A stretch of DNA of 53,819 nucleotides from Bdellovibrionales bacterium. GTDB taxonomy: Bacteria; Bdellovibrionota; FAC87; UBA2466. The stretch is from assembly GCA_009692515.1 (NCBI GenBank), contig SHZA01000008.1, positions 1 through 53,819 of the forward strand, in the 5' to 3' direction. The notes beneath the pieces are model-generated. The model had not been told where the DNA came from. It did not search any database and was given only the letters and a program-made list of their open reading frames with translations. Positions 7,710-15,597 of this stretch are shown here, piece by piece (positions within the stretch are counted from its first letter, which is position 1; each line of letters begins with the position of its first letter). The position numbers and the translations under genes are program-made.

Positions 7710-8905
7710 TATCACTCCACTCAAAAAATAAAAATATTCTCTTTTTGCAGCACGATTCTGTCTTTGAAACTTATGGAGGTGTGCAATATTATCTAAATGA
7801 TTTTTTAAACTTTCTATCCGACTCCCATGGAGAAGACTCACTCCAAGTTATGCTTGCCTATAGAGATCCTAAATTTAAACTCAACTCCCGACCCTACAAA
7901 ATAGAGCCCATAAAATTAGCAGGTGGATTTTTAAGAAAAGTTGAAAATCGTTTTAGTCCTAAGTTTTTTTTAAAAAGTCTCCAGTTTCTAAAAAAAGAAA
8001 AACACGCTGTGATCATGGCAAGCCATATCTCTTTAGCTCCTATGGCTGCACTACTTTCAAAATTAACAGGAACCCCTTTTGTAGTGATCGCTTATGGAAT
8101 TGAAGTTTGGGGAGGTTTTTATCCACAAGATAAATGGGCTCTGAAAAAAGCCGATGGGATTATTTCAATTAGCCATTGGACAAAGTCGATCTTAGAAAAA
8201 CAGGGATTTGATCCCAAAAAAATATCAATTGTTCATCCATGCCTCAGCCAAGAGATAATTTCTAAAAAGAGAAGGCCAGTTTCGCAATCGGTTACCTCCT
8301 CTTCAAATAAAACTCTTAAGCTTCTTACCGTCTCCAGACTAGATGCCAGCGAGCAATACAAGGGGCATGATCATGTGCTTCTAGCCCTCGCGCTGCTAAG
8401 AAAGTCTGATCCCAATCTTTCATTTTCCTACACAATTCAGGGCGATGGAAACGATTCACAGAGGCTCCAGCAGAAGGTGCATGAATTACATTTACAAAAC
8501 TGGGTTACTTTTATACCCGGTGTGACCGACCGAACCGAACTAGAAGAAAGCTATTTAAGTCATGATGTTTTTATTATGCCCTCTAGATTTGGGTATTGGG
8601 ATCACAAGTGGCGCGGTGAGGGATTTGGCATAGTCTATGTCGAGGCCGGTTTTTTTGGAATGCCTTCAATCGCCTATCGTTGTGGCGGAGTCATGGATAT
8701 CATTAAGCACGAGCAGAACGGCCTTCTAGTCGAACCTGATAATATTGAAGCCTTAGCCGACACCATTAGGGTCTTAGCGAATGACAAACCTCAAATTCTG
8801 AAACTCGGAGACACAGCCCATCAAATGGCGCTGAAAAACTTTATTCCGAGTCAAATTAAATTAGAATTACAAAAGGCCCTGCAATTTAATTTAAGATCTT
8901 TCTAG
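7706..8905 (+). CDS. GT4-family glycosyltransferase
   Basis: This is a GT-B fold, retaining glycosyltransferase. The N-terminal acceptor side begins NILFLQHDSVFETYGGVQYY; the C-terminal donor site contains EGFGIVYVEAGFFGMPSIA (the E-x7-E motif) and GGVMDIIKHEQNGLLVEP. The frame is open back to an ATG at 7646, but that would overlap the preceding gene by 64 nt. I prefer the TTG at 7706, which forms a TTGA junction with the ABM stop and leaves a normal N-terminus (399 aa). The acceptor is unknown; cell-envelope polysaccharide is a guess from the family. A 71-bp gap without a strong terminator follows. Confidence 0.85.
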   Translation: MISLHSKNKNILFLQHDSVFETYGGVQYYLNDFLNFLSDSHGEDSLQVMLAYRDPKFKLNSRPYKIEPIKLAGGFLRKVENRFSPKFFLKSLQFLKKEKHAVIMASHISLAPMAALLSKLTGTPFVVIAYGIEVWGGFYPQDKWALKKADGIISISHWTKSILEKQGFDPKKISIVHPCLSQEIISKKRRPVSQSVTSSSNKTLKLLTVSRLDASEQYKGHDHVLLALALLRKSDPNLSFSYTIQGDGNDSQRLQQKVHELHLQNWVTFIPGVTDRTELEESYLSHDVFIMPSRFGYWDHKWRGEGFGIVYVEAGFFGMPSIAYRCGGVMDIIKHEQNGLLVEPDNIEALADTIRVLANDKPQILKLGDTAHQMALKNFIPSQIKLELQKALQFNLRSF

Positions 8906-8976
8906 TTTTTGGGGCCAGAGCTACAGTTATTTTCTGATTAATTAGCAAGCTGAAAAAACGGTCCTATCGGCATTTT

Positions 8977-10323
8977 TTAGGCTAAAGCATCCCTAAAATC
9001 ATTCCATGTTCCAATCCCATTTATATTAGGGACCGATTGGATGAGATCGGTGGATGATAGTTTTAATTTTACAAGGGTTCTAATTTGACTCGGGAGATAA
9101 TGGTTATTCACAGACAATACAGAAACTAAATCTTGCCCGTCTCTAAAATAATTTCTCCAATGCTCTAGGCTTCTTGGGTAGGCCTCAAGATGAAGTACAT
9201 CTTTCAAACTTATTTTAGGGCAACGATAGATCCAATGGGTCCACCACATATGAAGTTTGGAACCATGGCCCTTTGGGTGTTCATTTGGAATTCTTGGAAT
9301 TTCTGTTTCGGGTTCACTCGGACGCAACATTTCAACGATCTTACAAAACACCTGGTCGATAGCCTTGTTAATCTCGGCTTCAGCACCAAAAGCAAAAACA
9401 GGTTTTTCCTCTAACCTTTGTCTTGAAAAGGCAGCGAGTCCGACCACCCAAGCTTGTGTAGAATTCGGATAAAATAGGAGATGGAGATCATACTGCTGCA
9501 ATAGATAAAATGGCACCTTAGTGCGCATCCAATTATTAGCCCCTACTACCAACATAGGATTCTTCATCATCGAAGAGTATTTTTTTAAGGTTCTAACTTT
9601 CGCCAAACCAAATAACGCATCTAAAGTGGCCTCCTCTTTATTCGCTCCAATTCCCATACCCTCAAACTGTGATTGCTTAGGAAGAAAACGGGTGATTAGC
9701 TCCACATTTCCCGTTTGTAATACCTCAGAAGGAACACTTTCACCGCGTGCTAATCTCCTAGGAAGATCTAGCACCACACACCGTTTCATCCACTCGTCTA
9801 CGGCCTTTGATCTGGAAACCTCTTTATCTCTATCCACACCATAGGAGGTAAAAGTTTCTTCAGATAACGGAGCCTCTCCAGTGGCACTAGCTAACCATAA
9901 ATTTCCATCGGGAGTTCCAAATCTGGCCACCTTAATGTGGGTCAGTGGAGAGAAAGCAAAATTGGTTCGTTTAGTAATTTCTGCAGGCGGAACATAATTT
10001 GTTTTTTCACAGGTGCAACGAGGGTGAGGATAAACTAAGGCCTCAAGGCGAGTGTAGGTTCCATCGAGATCGATTTCATAAAAGATATGTGATTGGTTTT
10101 CTAATAGTAGTTCAGGAATTAATTCCCGTCTTACTGTTAATTTCGAGAGTGGTATTTTTTCGACCGCTACTTTTCTATCCTGCAGCCAAAATTCAACGCA
10201 CTCCGCACAGGGAGAACCCTTCTCTGAATCTGGAGCTAATCCTAATAAAAATCCCTCACGAACTTTAAGCAAGAAAGGTTTTAGAACAGACGTGCCGGTA
10301 GAGCCTTGCCGAAAAAAAGCCAA
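8977..10323 (-). CDS. YcaO-like protein resembling azoline (TOMM) cyclodehydratase
   Basis: The N-terminal part carries SPCAEC (Cys39, Cys42) and HPRCTC (Cys103, Cys105), which resembles the zinc-binding C-x2-C pairs of cyclodehydratase scaffold domains. The later part looks like YcaO: SKAVDEWMKR (Glu177, Arg181) aligns with the SA-x2-E-x3-R ATP-site helix, and GMGIGANKEEATLDALFGL with the second helix, but the expected Glu there is Gly239. YcaO enzymes activate peptide backbone amides with ATP to form azolines or thioamides. No precursor peptide, dehydrogenase or transporter gene lies nearby, so its substrate is unknown and it may be inactive. GAGGTG is correctly spaced before the ATG. Length is 448 aa. 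The assignment is by motif reading only. Confidence 0.5.
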   Translation of the reverse strand: MAFFRQGSTGTSVLKPFLLKVREGFLLGLAPDSEKGSPCAECVEFWLQDRKVAVEKIPLSKLTVRRELIPELLLENQSHIFYEIDLDGTYTRLEALVYPHPRCTCEKTNYVPPAEITKRTNFAFSPLTHIKVARFGTPDGNLWLASATGEAPLSEETFTSYGVDRDKEVSRSKAVDEWMKRCVVLDLPRRLARGESVPSEVLQTGNVELITRFLPKQSQFEGMGIGANKEEATLDALFGLAKVRTLKKYSSMMKNPMLVVGANNWMRTKVPFYLLQQYDLHLLFYPNSTQAWVVGLAAFSRQRLEEKPVFAFGAEAEINKAIDQVFCKIVEMLRPSEPETEIPRIPNEHPKGHGSKLHMWWTHWIYRCPKISLKDVLHLEAYPRSLEHWRNYFRDGQDLVSVLSVNNHYLPSQIRTLVKLKLSSTDLIQSVPNINGIGTWNDFRDALA

Positions 10324-10355
10324 TTTTCACCTCGTAGTGGTTTAGAAGTTGCGGC

Positions 10356-10384
10356 AATATAGGGAAAAGAGAAGAAGGAAACAA
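10356..10384 (-). promoter_or_regulatory. Putative sigma-70 promoter of the YcaO-like gene
   Basis: On the minus strand TTGTTT (10384-10379) and TATATT (10361-10356) are separated by 17 bases. The predicted transcript would start about 20-25 nt before the ATG at 10323 and include its GAGGTG ribosome site. Confidence 0.45.
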
Positions 10385-10439
10385 GAGACAAGTTTTGTCA
10401 CACTCTGAGTAATTTATACTTAATAATTACGAGTAGTTA

Positions 10440-11117
10440 CTAGCTAGAGATTCTTTGAAAAAACTTTTCATAAATTTGAGGTAGGCTTTTTTGTACCTCC
10501 TCTTTTAATTCAAATTTAATGGAATACAAAGCCGATTTTAATTCTTCTAAAGTTAATGCCTTCCAAAATTTTTGCGACAAGGGTTGATAACTCACATGCC
10601 ATCGCTCAGGACTCACCCCGCCGAGATCGGTGGCATAGGGGCGAAAAAAACCAAAGCGAGAAAGATTATTATCTAACCAATCATGCATGCTAGCAAATAG
10701 TCCGGCTCCTTCGAACTCCGATGGAATGAGTTGAATTTTATAATTTTTAGGAAGTTTTTTCAGATCAAAAATATCGAGATCGGTTCCCCAATGATGGCGG
10801 CTCAAACCCGGAAGAGAGGACCAACGTAAAATGGCAAATACTTTTTCAGTTGCTGTTAATTCGGAAATATCGATCACTTGGCTCTGGCTATCGTAAATCG
10901 GCCGACTCCCTAAAGCCTTTCCATTCCAGATGGCTAGCTGTGAATCAAAACTTCTAAACCCACTACACACCTCCAACTGAAAACCCTCTTTGGCTGCAGC
11001 TGCTTTTAGCTTTTCTAATGGAGATACCACCTCTTGATGCACACCCAATTTTTGAGGTGTTAGCCAATGAATGTGCTCTTCAGTTCTTCCAGTTAAAATC
11101 TTATTATCTATTTTCAT
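10440..11117 (-). CDS. D-alanyl-D-alanine carboxypeptidase, M15B (VanY/LdcB-like)
   Basis: This is a zinc peptidase of peptidoglycan stem peptides. Visible motifs are SGFRSFDSQLAIW (substrate helix), RHHWGTDLDIFD (His and Asp metal ligands in H-x6-D) and PERWHVSY (catalytic Glu and third ligand His). Length is 225 aa. There is no obvious signal peptide at the N-terminus (MKIDNKILTGRTEEH), which is odd for a cell-wall enzyme; it may be exported otherwise or act on recycled muropeptides. There is no Shine-Dalgarno sequence; a strong extended -10 lies just before the ATG. It follows the ceramide genes by 43 nt but probably has its own promoter. Confidence 0.85.
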   Translation of the reverse strand: MKIDNKILTGRTEEHIHWLTPQKLGVHQEVVSPLEKLKAAAAKEGFQLEVCSGFRSFDSQLAIWNGKALGSRPIYDSQSQVIDISELTATEKVFAILRWSSLPGLSRHHWGTDLDIFDLKKLPKNYKIQLIPSEFEGAGLFASMHDWLDNNLSRFGFFRPYATDLGGVSPERWHVSYQPLSQKFWKALTLEELKSALYSIKFELKEEVQKSLPQIYEKFFQRISS

Positions 11118-11125
11118 TTATCGCG

Positions 11126-11134
11126 ATTATAGCA
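11126..11134 (-). promoter_or_regulatory. Extended -10 promoter, likely leaderless start of the carboxypeptidase
   Basis: On the minus strand the sequence reads TGCTATAAT (11134-11126), a perfect extended -10. Only eight bases separate it from the ATG at 11117, so the transcript should begin at or next to the start codon, in line with the missing ribosome-binding site. Confidence 0.5.
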
Positions 11135-11160
11135 CACGCCAGAAAAGGCCGGGGGCAAGG

Positions 11161-12177
11161 CTATTTCACCACTAATTGTCCAGACTTGACGTACCAATTT
11201 AGCGTGTCTGTTAGCGCACTTTTAAGGTCAACCTTTGCCTTCCAACTAAACTGTTTTTCAAAACTACTGGACGAGACCACCCATTTATTAGGCCAAATCT
11301 CCTTAGCACGATCCCGTGATAAAGAAGGCAGGGCTTTAGTTAAGGAAGGAATCGCACTAATTATTTGCGATGCAATCCAGATTACAAATTCGGGAATAAA
11401 AATCAGCCTTCCCTTTTTATTCATCAGCTCGGTTGTAGTCTTAATTAAATCAATATCGGTAATTACTTTATCCGAGGCCACAAAAAAATATTTTTGTGGT
11501 AGGGCACTCAAACTAAATTCGGATTGTAAAACATGGATAATGGCCCCTACTAAATCCTGTACGGCCACAAAGCTATATTGCTTTCTTTTAAAACCGGGTT
11601 TGATTTGGACTATCCCATTTGCCATTTTAAATAGTGGCAAAGTGGCAGCGTCTCTAGCTCCTAAAATCATTGGAGGACGTAGGAAAACCACATTCATCTG
11701 TGGAAACTTAGATTGAACGGTCTGCTCCATTTGAAGTTTAGAACTACCGTACCAGGTCAGCGGCCTATTTTGATCATTTTCTGTTTTATAGTCCTGCCCC
11801 CCTTCACAAGGGCCACTCGCGGCCTGTGATGAAAGAATGACGATTTTATTTGGAGTCGATATCGTCTGCATTAAACGCAAAGTACCCTCGGTATTCGTGC
11901 GAATATAATCTTCCAGGGAGTTTCCAAATAAGACTCCAGCACTATGAACGACATGATCAATAACACCTAAATGACTAAAATCCCAATTAGGGGCCTCCAT
12001 AACTAACGGTTTCAATACCTCTGGGAACTCTAGGAAGCCCTCCTCCATGAGTTGGTGGCGCAGTTTAGCTTCACTGCGAACTGGCAAGTATATCGCTTCA
12101 TATTTTTGTTGCTTGAGAAGTTCCAATAATACATTTCTTCCAACGAAACCTGTAGAACCGGTCAATAATACTTTCAT
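11161..12177 (-). CDS. NAD(P)-dependent epimerase/dehydratase, probable ceramide reductase (CerR-type)
   Basis: This is an extended SDR: the nucleotide-binding motif LLTGSTGFVGRN is at residues 4-15 and the catalytic pair is Tyr143 and Lys147 (WYGSSKLQ). It is the third gene of a cluster following a serine palmitoyltransferase-like gene and a GNAT-like gene, the same three families shown to make ceramide in Caulobacter, where the SDR (CerR) reduces the 3-oxo group. ATG at 12177 overlaps the stop of the GNAT gene (ATGA). The family assignment is firm; the ceramide role rests on context. The C-terminus (WYVKSGQLVVK) and the 338-aa length look normal. Confidence 0.72.
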   Translation of the reverse strand: MKVLLTGSTGFVGRNVLLELLKQQKYEAIYLPVRSEAKLRHQLMEEGFLEFPEVLKPLVMEAPNWDFSHLGVIDHVVHSAGVLFGNSLEDYIRTNTEGTLRLMQTISTPNKIVILSSQAASGPCEGGQDYKTENDQNRPLTWYGSSKLQMEQTVQSKFPQMNVVFLRPPMILGARDAATLPLFKMANGIVQIKPGFKRKQYSFVAVQDLVGAIIHVLQSEFSLSALPQKYFFVASDKVITDIDLIKTTTELMNKKGRLIFIPEFVIWIASQIISAIPSLTKALPSLSRDRAKEIWPNKWVVSSSSFEKQFSWKAKVDLKSALTDTLNWYVKSGQLVVK

Positions 12178-13286
12178 AAACTCTTTTCAAAAACTCGATA
12201 ATTTTTATACTTTTGAGCTCCAAACAATTCGAGTGTTCGGATCATCGGGGTATTGCTCTCCTCAATCCAAGAGGCCTCTCCCCCCATAAAACGCTCTCGA
12301 CCACGAGAAAGAGTCTCGTAATAAAAAACAGGCGCGACTCCTGAAGACTGAAATTCTGGCTTCACCCCCAGCACCGCTAGCCTAGCCTCTTTAGGAGGAT
12401 TTCTTTTTAAATGCCAAAGAAATTTAAGTACTCTAACCCATCGCGACGATTTTTTTACTCTCCACATGAGCTCATTAATATTAGGGAGAAACATAGAAAA
12501 CCCCACGGGCTGTCCATCTTTTTCAGCAATCAACACTAAATCGGGATGGACAAAAGCCTTGAGGTCATTAGCTGCAAAAGCTAAATCCTCAAACGACAAT
12601 GGAGTAAAACCCCAGTTGCGATTGAGAGTTGCATTATATAGCTCTTGAATAATTTTCAATTCCTCTTGTAATCTTGTCATATCAATATTTCTAACTGTAA
12701 TTCTTCCAGTTCTTTTAAACCGTTCAATAACACGAGTTACCTTTGCAGGAATTTCAACAGAAGTAGCCATGTAATAGGCATATAGGTCTCTGACTCCGGA
12801 AAGATTCAGACTCTGATAAATATTAATATAGTAGGCAGGATTGTAAGGCATCATGATAAAAGGTGAAGAATCAAAGCCTTCCACTAAAAGCCCACATTCA
12901 TCATTTACAGTAGGATTATAAGGCCCCCGAATAGAGGTGAGCCCCCTCTGGGTAAGTTCTTTTTCTGCAGCGGTAAAAAGCGCACGAGCTACCTTTTCAT
13001 CATCTATAAAATCAAAAAAACCAAAAAAACCAACTCTGTCTTTGTAATATTGATTATGAGATCTATTTTCTATCGCGGCAATTCTACCGACAGGTTTTCC
13101 ATCTCGATAGGCTATCATTGCTACTAAATCGCCGTGCTTAAAAAATGGAGACTTAGGGCCGATTAATTTAGCGATACTCCCAGGAAATGGGGGTACAAAG
13201 TAGAGATCCTTATTGTGGATTCGCTCCGAGACTTGCTCGAAGAGCTTCAGACTCTTCGCCGTCTTGCACATCGAAATCGTAACCAT
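12174..13286 (-). CDS. GNAT-like acyltransferase, probable bacterial ceramide synthase (bCerS-type)
   Basis: In bacterial ceramide synthesis this enzyme N-acylates 3-oxosphinganine. The protein has the GNAT pattern: an N-terminal half with LYFVPPFPG and DGKPVGRIAAI, and a C-terminal half with LVLIAEKDGQPVGFSMFLP and LGVKPEFQSSGVAPVFYYE (acyl-CoA loop region). RGPYNPTVNDECGLLVEGF is a strong block of this large GNAT-related family. Length is 370 aa. The ATG at 13286 is preceded by AGAAGGGTGA and fits the usual N-terminus, yet it lies 77 nt inside the upstream spt-like gene, a long overlap. The role is inferred from the cluster; another acyl acceptor is possible. Confidence 0.7.
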   Translation of the reverse strand: MVTISMCKTAKSLKLFEQVSERIHNKDLYFVPPFPGSIAKLIGPKSPFFKHGDLVAMIAYRDGKPVGRIAAIENRSHNQYYKDRVGFFGFFDFIDDEKVARALFTAAEKELTQRGLTSIRGPYNPTVNDECGLLVEGFDSSPFIMMPYNPAYYINIYQSLNLSGVRDLYAYYMATSVEIPAKVTRVIERFKRTGRITVRNIDMTRLQEELKIIQELYNATLNRNWGFTPLSFEDLAFAANDLKAFVHPDLVLIAEKDGQPVGFSMFLPNINELMWRVKKSSRWVRVLKFLWHLKRNPPKEARLAVLGVKPEFQSSGVAPVFYYETLSRGRERFMGGEASWIEESNTPMIRTLELFGAQKYKNYRVFEKSL

Positions 13287-14601
13287 TATTCACCCTTCTC
13301 GTAGTGCCTTCTCGATAAGCACTGTCATCGAATATCCCAAGTTCTTTTCCTATTCTAGCAAAAGTATCTAGAACATAATCAAGCTCATCTGTGGTGTGGG
13401 TCGCCATATAGCTGGTACGAATAATAGCCTCACCATATCTTACAGCAGGAAAGACTGCCGGAGTTGCAAAAATACCCGCCTCAAAAAGCCTTTGCGCAAA
13501 TTGAAGAGCCTTTATTTCAGAGCCAATTAAAATAGGAACGACAGGTGTTTGTGTCGTTCCAATATTAAATCCTAATGATTTAAATCCTTCATGCATTTTA
13601 TAGGTATTTTTCCAAAGCTTCGTAATACGCTCGGGCTCCTCTTGCATCAACTCTAAAGCCCTTAAAACTCCACCGGTCACTGCGGGAGCTAACGAGGCTG
13701 TGAACATAAAGCAGCGAGCTTTGTGTTTTAAAAATTCGATCACCGGTTTGGAACCCGCTAAAAATCCTCCCATGGAGCCTAGAGACTTTGAAAAGGTTCC
13801 CATCATGAGATCTACTTCAGAGTTAAGCCCGAAATGATGAACCGTGCCCTCCCCTTTAGGCCCTAAAACACCTAGAGAATGCGCTTCGTCCACATAAACG
13901 CGACAACCATATTCTTTAGCTACTTTTTGCATTGCAGGAAGATCAACAATATCTCCAGACATGCTAAAAACTCCATCTACCACTAAAAATTTTCCGGTGG
14001 TCTCAGGTAATCTTTTTAATCTTCGTCTTAAAGCATCGGCTGAATTATGTTTAAAAGGAATGGTTTTTGCCAAGGAGGACTTACAGCCATCAATAATACT
14101 CGCATGATTTTCACGATCACATAAAATGGCATCGGTATTTTCAAGAAGAGAACTTAAAGCACCTTGATTGGCAAAAAACCCGGTAGAGAAAAGGAGAACT
14201 GCCTCCCGTTTCAAAAACTTGGCTAGAGCCTCTTCGAGATCTTCATGAAGTTTAATATTTCCATTTAAGAATCGAGATCCCGTGCAGCCCGAACCATATT
14301 TTCTAGTGGCGGCAATGGCTGCCTCAACCACCCGTTCATCTTGAGCCAAGCCCAAGTAATTGTTAGAGCCGATCATGATTTTCGTTTCACCATTACAAAC
14401 GACCTGATTCCCCATGGTAGCTTCAATGGTTCTGAAATAGGGATAGAGACCTAAGGATTGGGCCTTAGTGTGCTGATTAAATTCATAACACTTAGTAAAA
14501 ACATCTTTGTGTGAGCTGATAGCTATCGAGTTTCCGTTAGAGTTTCCGTTAGAGTTTCCGTTAGAGTTTCCGTTCCCCTGGTCATTAGTTGTTTTACTCA
14601 T
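13210..14601 (-). CDS. spt: Serine palmitoyltransferase-like PLP enzyme (alpha-oxoamine synthase)
   Basis: Spt condenses serine with an acyl thioester to give 3-oxosphinganine, the first step of sphingolipid synthesis. It is an alpha-oxoamine synthase: SGCTGSRFLNGN near 104-115, VDEAHSLGVLG (Asp238, His241) and the PLP lysine Lys272 in GTFSKSLGSMGGF. The SKSLGSMGG form is closer to SPT than to 2-amino-3-ketobutyrate ligase or BioF. The downstream GNAT and SDR genes support SPT. The N-terminus has four Asn-Gly-Asn-Ser repeats (residues 10-25) before the conserved fold. AAAGGA precedes the ATG. The C-terminal tail (about residues 438-463) overlaps the next gene and looks non-conserved. BioF or KBL activity is the main alternative. 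Confidence 0.8.
   Translation of the reverse strand: MSKTTNDQGNGNSNGNSNGNSNGNSIAISSHKDVFTKCYEFNQHTKAQSLGLYPYFRTIEATMGNQVVCNGETKIMIGSNNYLGLAQDERVVEAAIAATRKYGSGCTGSRFLNGNIKLHEDLEEALAKFLKREAVLLFSTGFFANQGALSSLLENTDAILCDRENHASIIDGCKSSLAKTIPFKHNSADALRRRLKRLPETTGKFLVVDGVFSMSGDIVDLPAMQKVAKEYGCRVYVDEAHSLGVLGPKGEGTVHHFGLNSEVDLMMGTFSKSLGSMGGFLAGSKPVIEFLKHKARCFMFTASLAPAVTGGVLRALELMQEEPERITKLWKNTYKMHEGFKSLGFNIGTTQTPVVPILIGSEIKALQFAQRLFEAGIFATPAVFPAVRYGEAIIRTSYMATHTTDELDYVLDTFARIGKELGIFDDSAYREGTTRRVNNGYDFDVQDGEESEALRASLGANPQ
14528..14574. repeat. 12-bp tandem repeat encoding NGNS units at the N-terminus of spt
   Basis: The unit GAGTTTCCGTTA occurs three times perfectly (14528-14539, 14540-14551, 14552-14563) and once more with the last base changed (14564-14575). 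Copy-number change keeps the reading frame. Confidence 0.92.
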
Positions 14602-14729
14602 TCATTTTTCCTTTCGTCAAATTAGCAAGAATTGTGGCATCAAGCATCGCTTCACGATTTTTGATACCTCGATAATTTTCTCGCTTTTTGCATCCAGTTA
14701 TCATTGTCTAACGACTAAAAAATCTGGTC

Positions 14730-14751
14730 AATTCAATAGGTTAGTTGAATT
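14730..14751. promoter_or_regulatory. Inverted repeat, candidate TetR operator 1
   Basis: AATTCAA (14730-14736) and TTGAATT (14745-14751) form a perfect 7-bp inverted repeat with an 8-bp spacer. It lies between the divergent spt cluster and the TetR gene, where an autoregulatory operator is expected. Confidence 0.45.
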
Positions 14752-14771
14752 ACGTTTTGTTTTTGAACCCC

Positions 14772-14786
14772 ATTCACTTACTGAAT
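14772..14786. promoter_or_regulatory. Inverted repeat, candidate TetR operator 2
   Basis: ATTCA (14772-14776) and TGAAT (14782-14786) are separated by five bases. It shares the ATTCA/TGAAT arms of the neighbouring repeat at 14730-14751, which makes chance less likely, but five-base arms alone are weak evidence. Confidence 0.3.
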
Positions 14787-14895
14787 AAAGTTTATAACTT
14801 CTTGAAAACCTTAATGCCAAGGACTAGTCTCTTGCGACCCGAGCTTTAACATATTCATAAAGTGGGCGCGAGTCCAAAAACAAGGATTGGAAATC

Positions 14896-15597
14896 ATGGG
14901 TGTAAAAGAGCGAAAAGAAAGAGAAAAACTTCAACGAGCACAGGATATTTTGGAGGCCGCTCGACGAGTTTTTGAATCGAAGGGATTTTTAAATACTACG
15001 CTTCAGCATGTCGCGAAGGAGGCTGAAATTTCTGTAGGTCTTATTTATCGGTACTTTGAATCCAAAGAGGACATGTTTGCTTCACTTGCTTTAAAAGGGG
15101 CTGAGCAATTTGATAAGGATCTAACTGAGGTTTTAAAAAATGGGCTAGAGAAAAAGGCTCCCGCTAAAGAGGTTCTCGGTCAGACTGCAAAGGCCTTTTT
15201 CAATTTTTATTCCCCTTATGGTGAATATTTCGACATGTTACTTTATTCTTACAAGGGTTTAAAAGAGGTTCAGATTCAAGGGTCTACCCTCACTAGCTTA
15301 ATGAGTGTAACGCTAGGAAGTTTAGACCAACTCAAAACATTTATTGTAGCGTCTCCACAGTTTCGAGCCAATAATGAAGATGAAGCCTTAAAAGTTGTGT
15401 TTCTTTTATGGGGAATGTTATTGGGTTGTCATAAGCTTTTTGATGGATCGGGGCGAGGCCAATTATTTGCTTTTAGCCAAGAGGATTTTATCTCTCAGGT
15501 GATTGAACAGATCATGGTGGGAATCGCAGAACCAACCCCTACTATCGATTCTCCAAAAAATTCTGTGTCTATATCTAATAAAGGGCTTTCGATTTGA
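14896..15597 (+). CDS. TetR/AcrR-family transcriptional regulator
   Basis: The N-terminal helix-turn-helix is clear: ILEAARRVFESKGFLNTTL, then AKEAEISVGLIYRYFESKEDMF (about residues 15-60). The remaining ~170 residues are the variable ligand-binding domain. I use the ATG at 14896 (AAGGA 9 nt upstream) rather than the TTG at 14887. It is divergent from the spt-bCerS-cerR cluster and the two share about 290 bp, so it probably represses itself and that cluster, perhaps in response to an acyl-CoA or lipid. That control is inference. The stop overlaps the TTG start of the HAD gene (TTGA). Confidence 0.9.
   Translation: MGVKERKEREKLQRAQDILEAARRVFESKGFLNTTLQHVAKEAEISVGLIYRYFESKEDMFASLALKGAEQFDKDLTEVLKNGLEKKAPAKEVLGQTAKAFFNFYSPYGEYFDMLLYSYKGLKEVQIQGSTLTSLMSVTLGSLDQLKTFIVASPQFRANNEDEALKVVFLLWGMLLGCHKLFDGSGRGQLFAFSQEDFISQVIEQIMVGIAEPTPTIDSPKNSVSISNKGLSI

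Noticed and set aside
8906..8976. A-run/T-run hairpin between the glycosyltransferase and the YcaO-like gene
   Set aside because: AAAAAA near 8953 and TTTTTT near 8975 can pair, but the bases between do not form a GC stem, so it is too weak to call a terminator.
9190..9844. Plus-strand frames opposite the YcaO-like gene
   Set aside because: They are shadows of the minus-strand gene, without ribosome sites or recognisable domains.
14507..14788. Plus-strand frame across the spt start and the intergenic region
   Set aside because: It begins inside the 12-bp repeat and spans the candidate operators; it has no ribosome site and no family resemblance.
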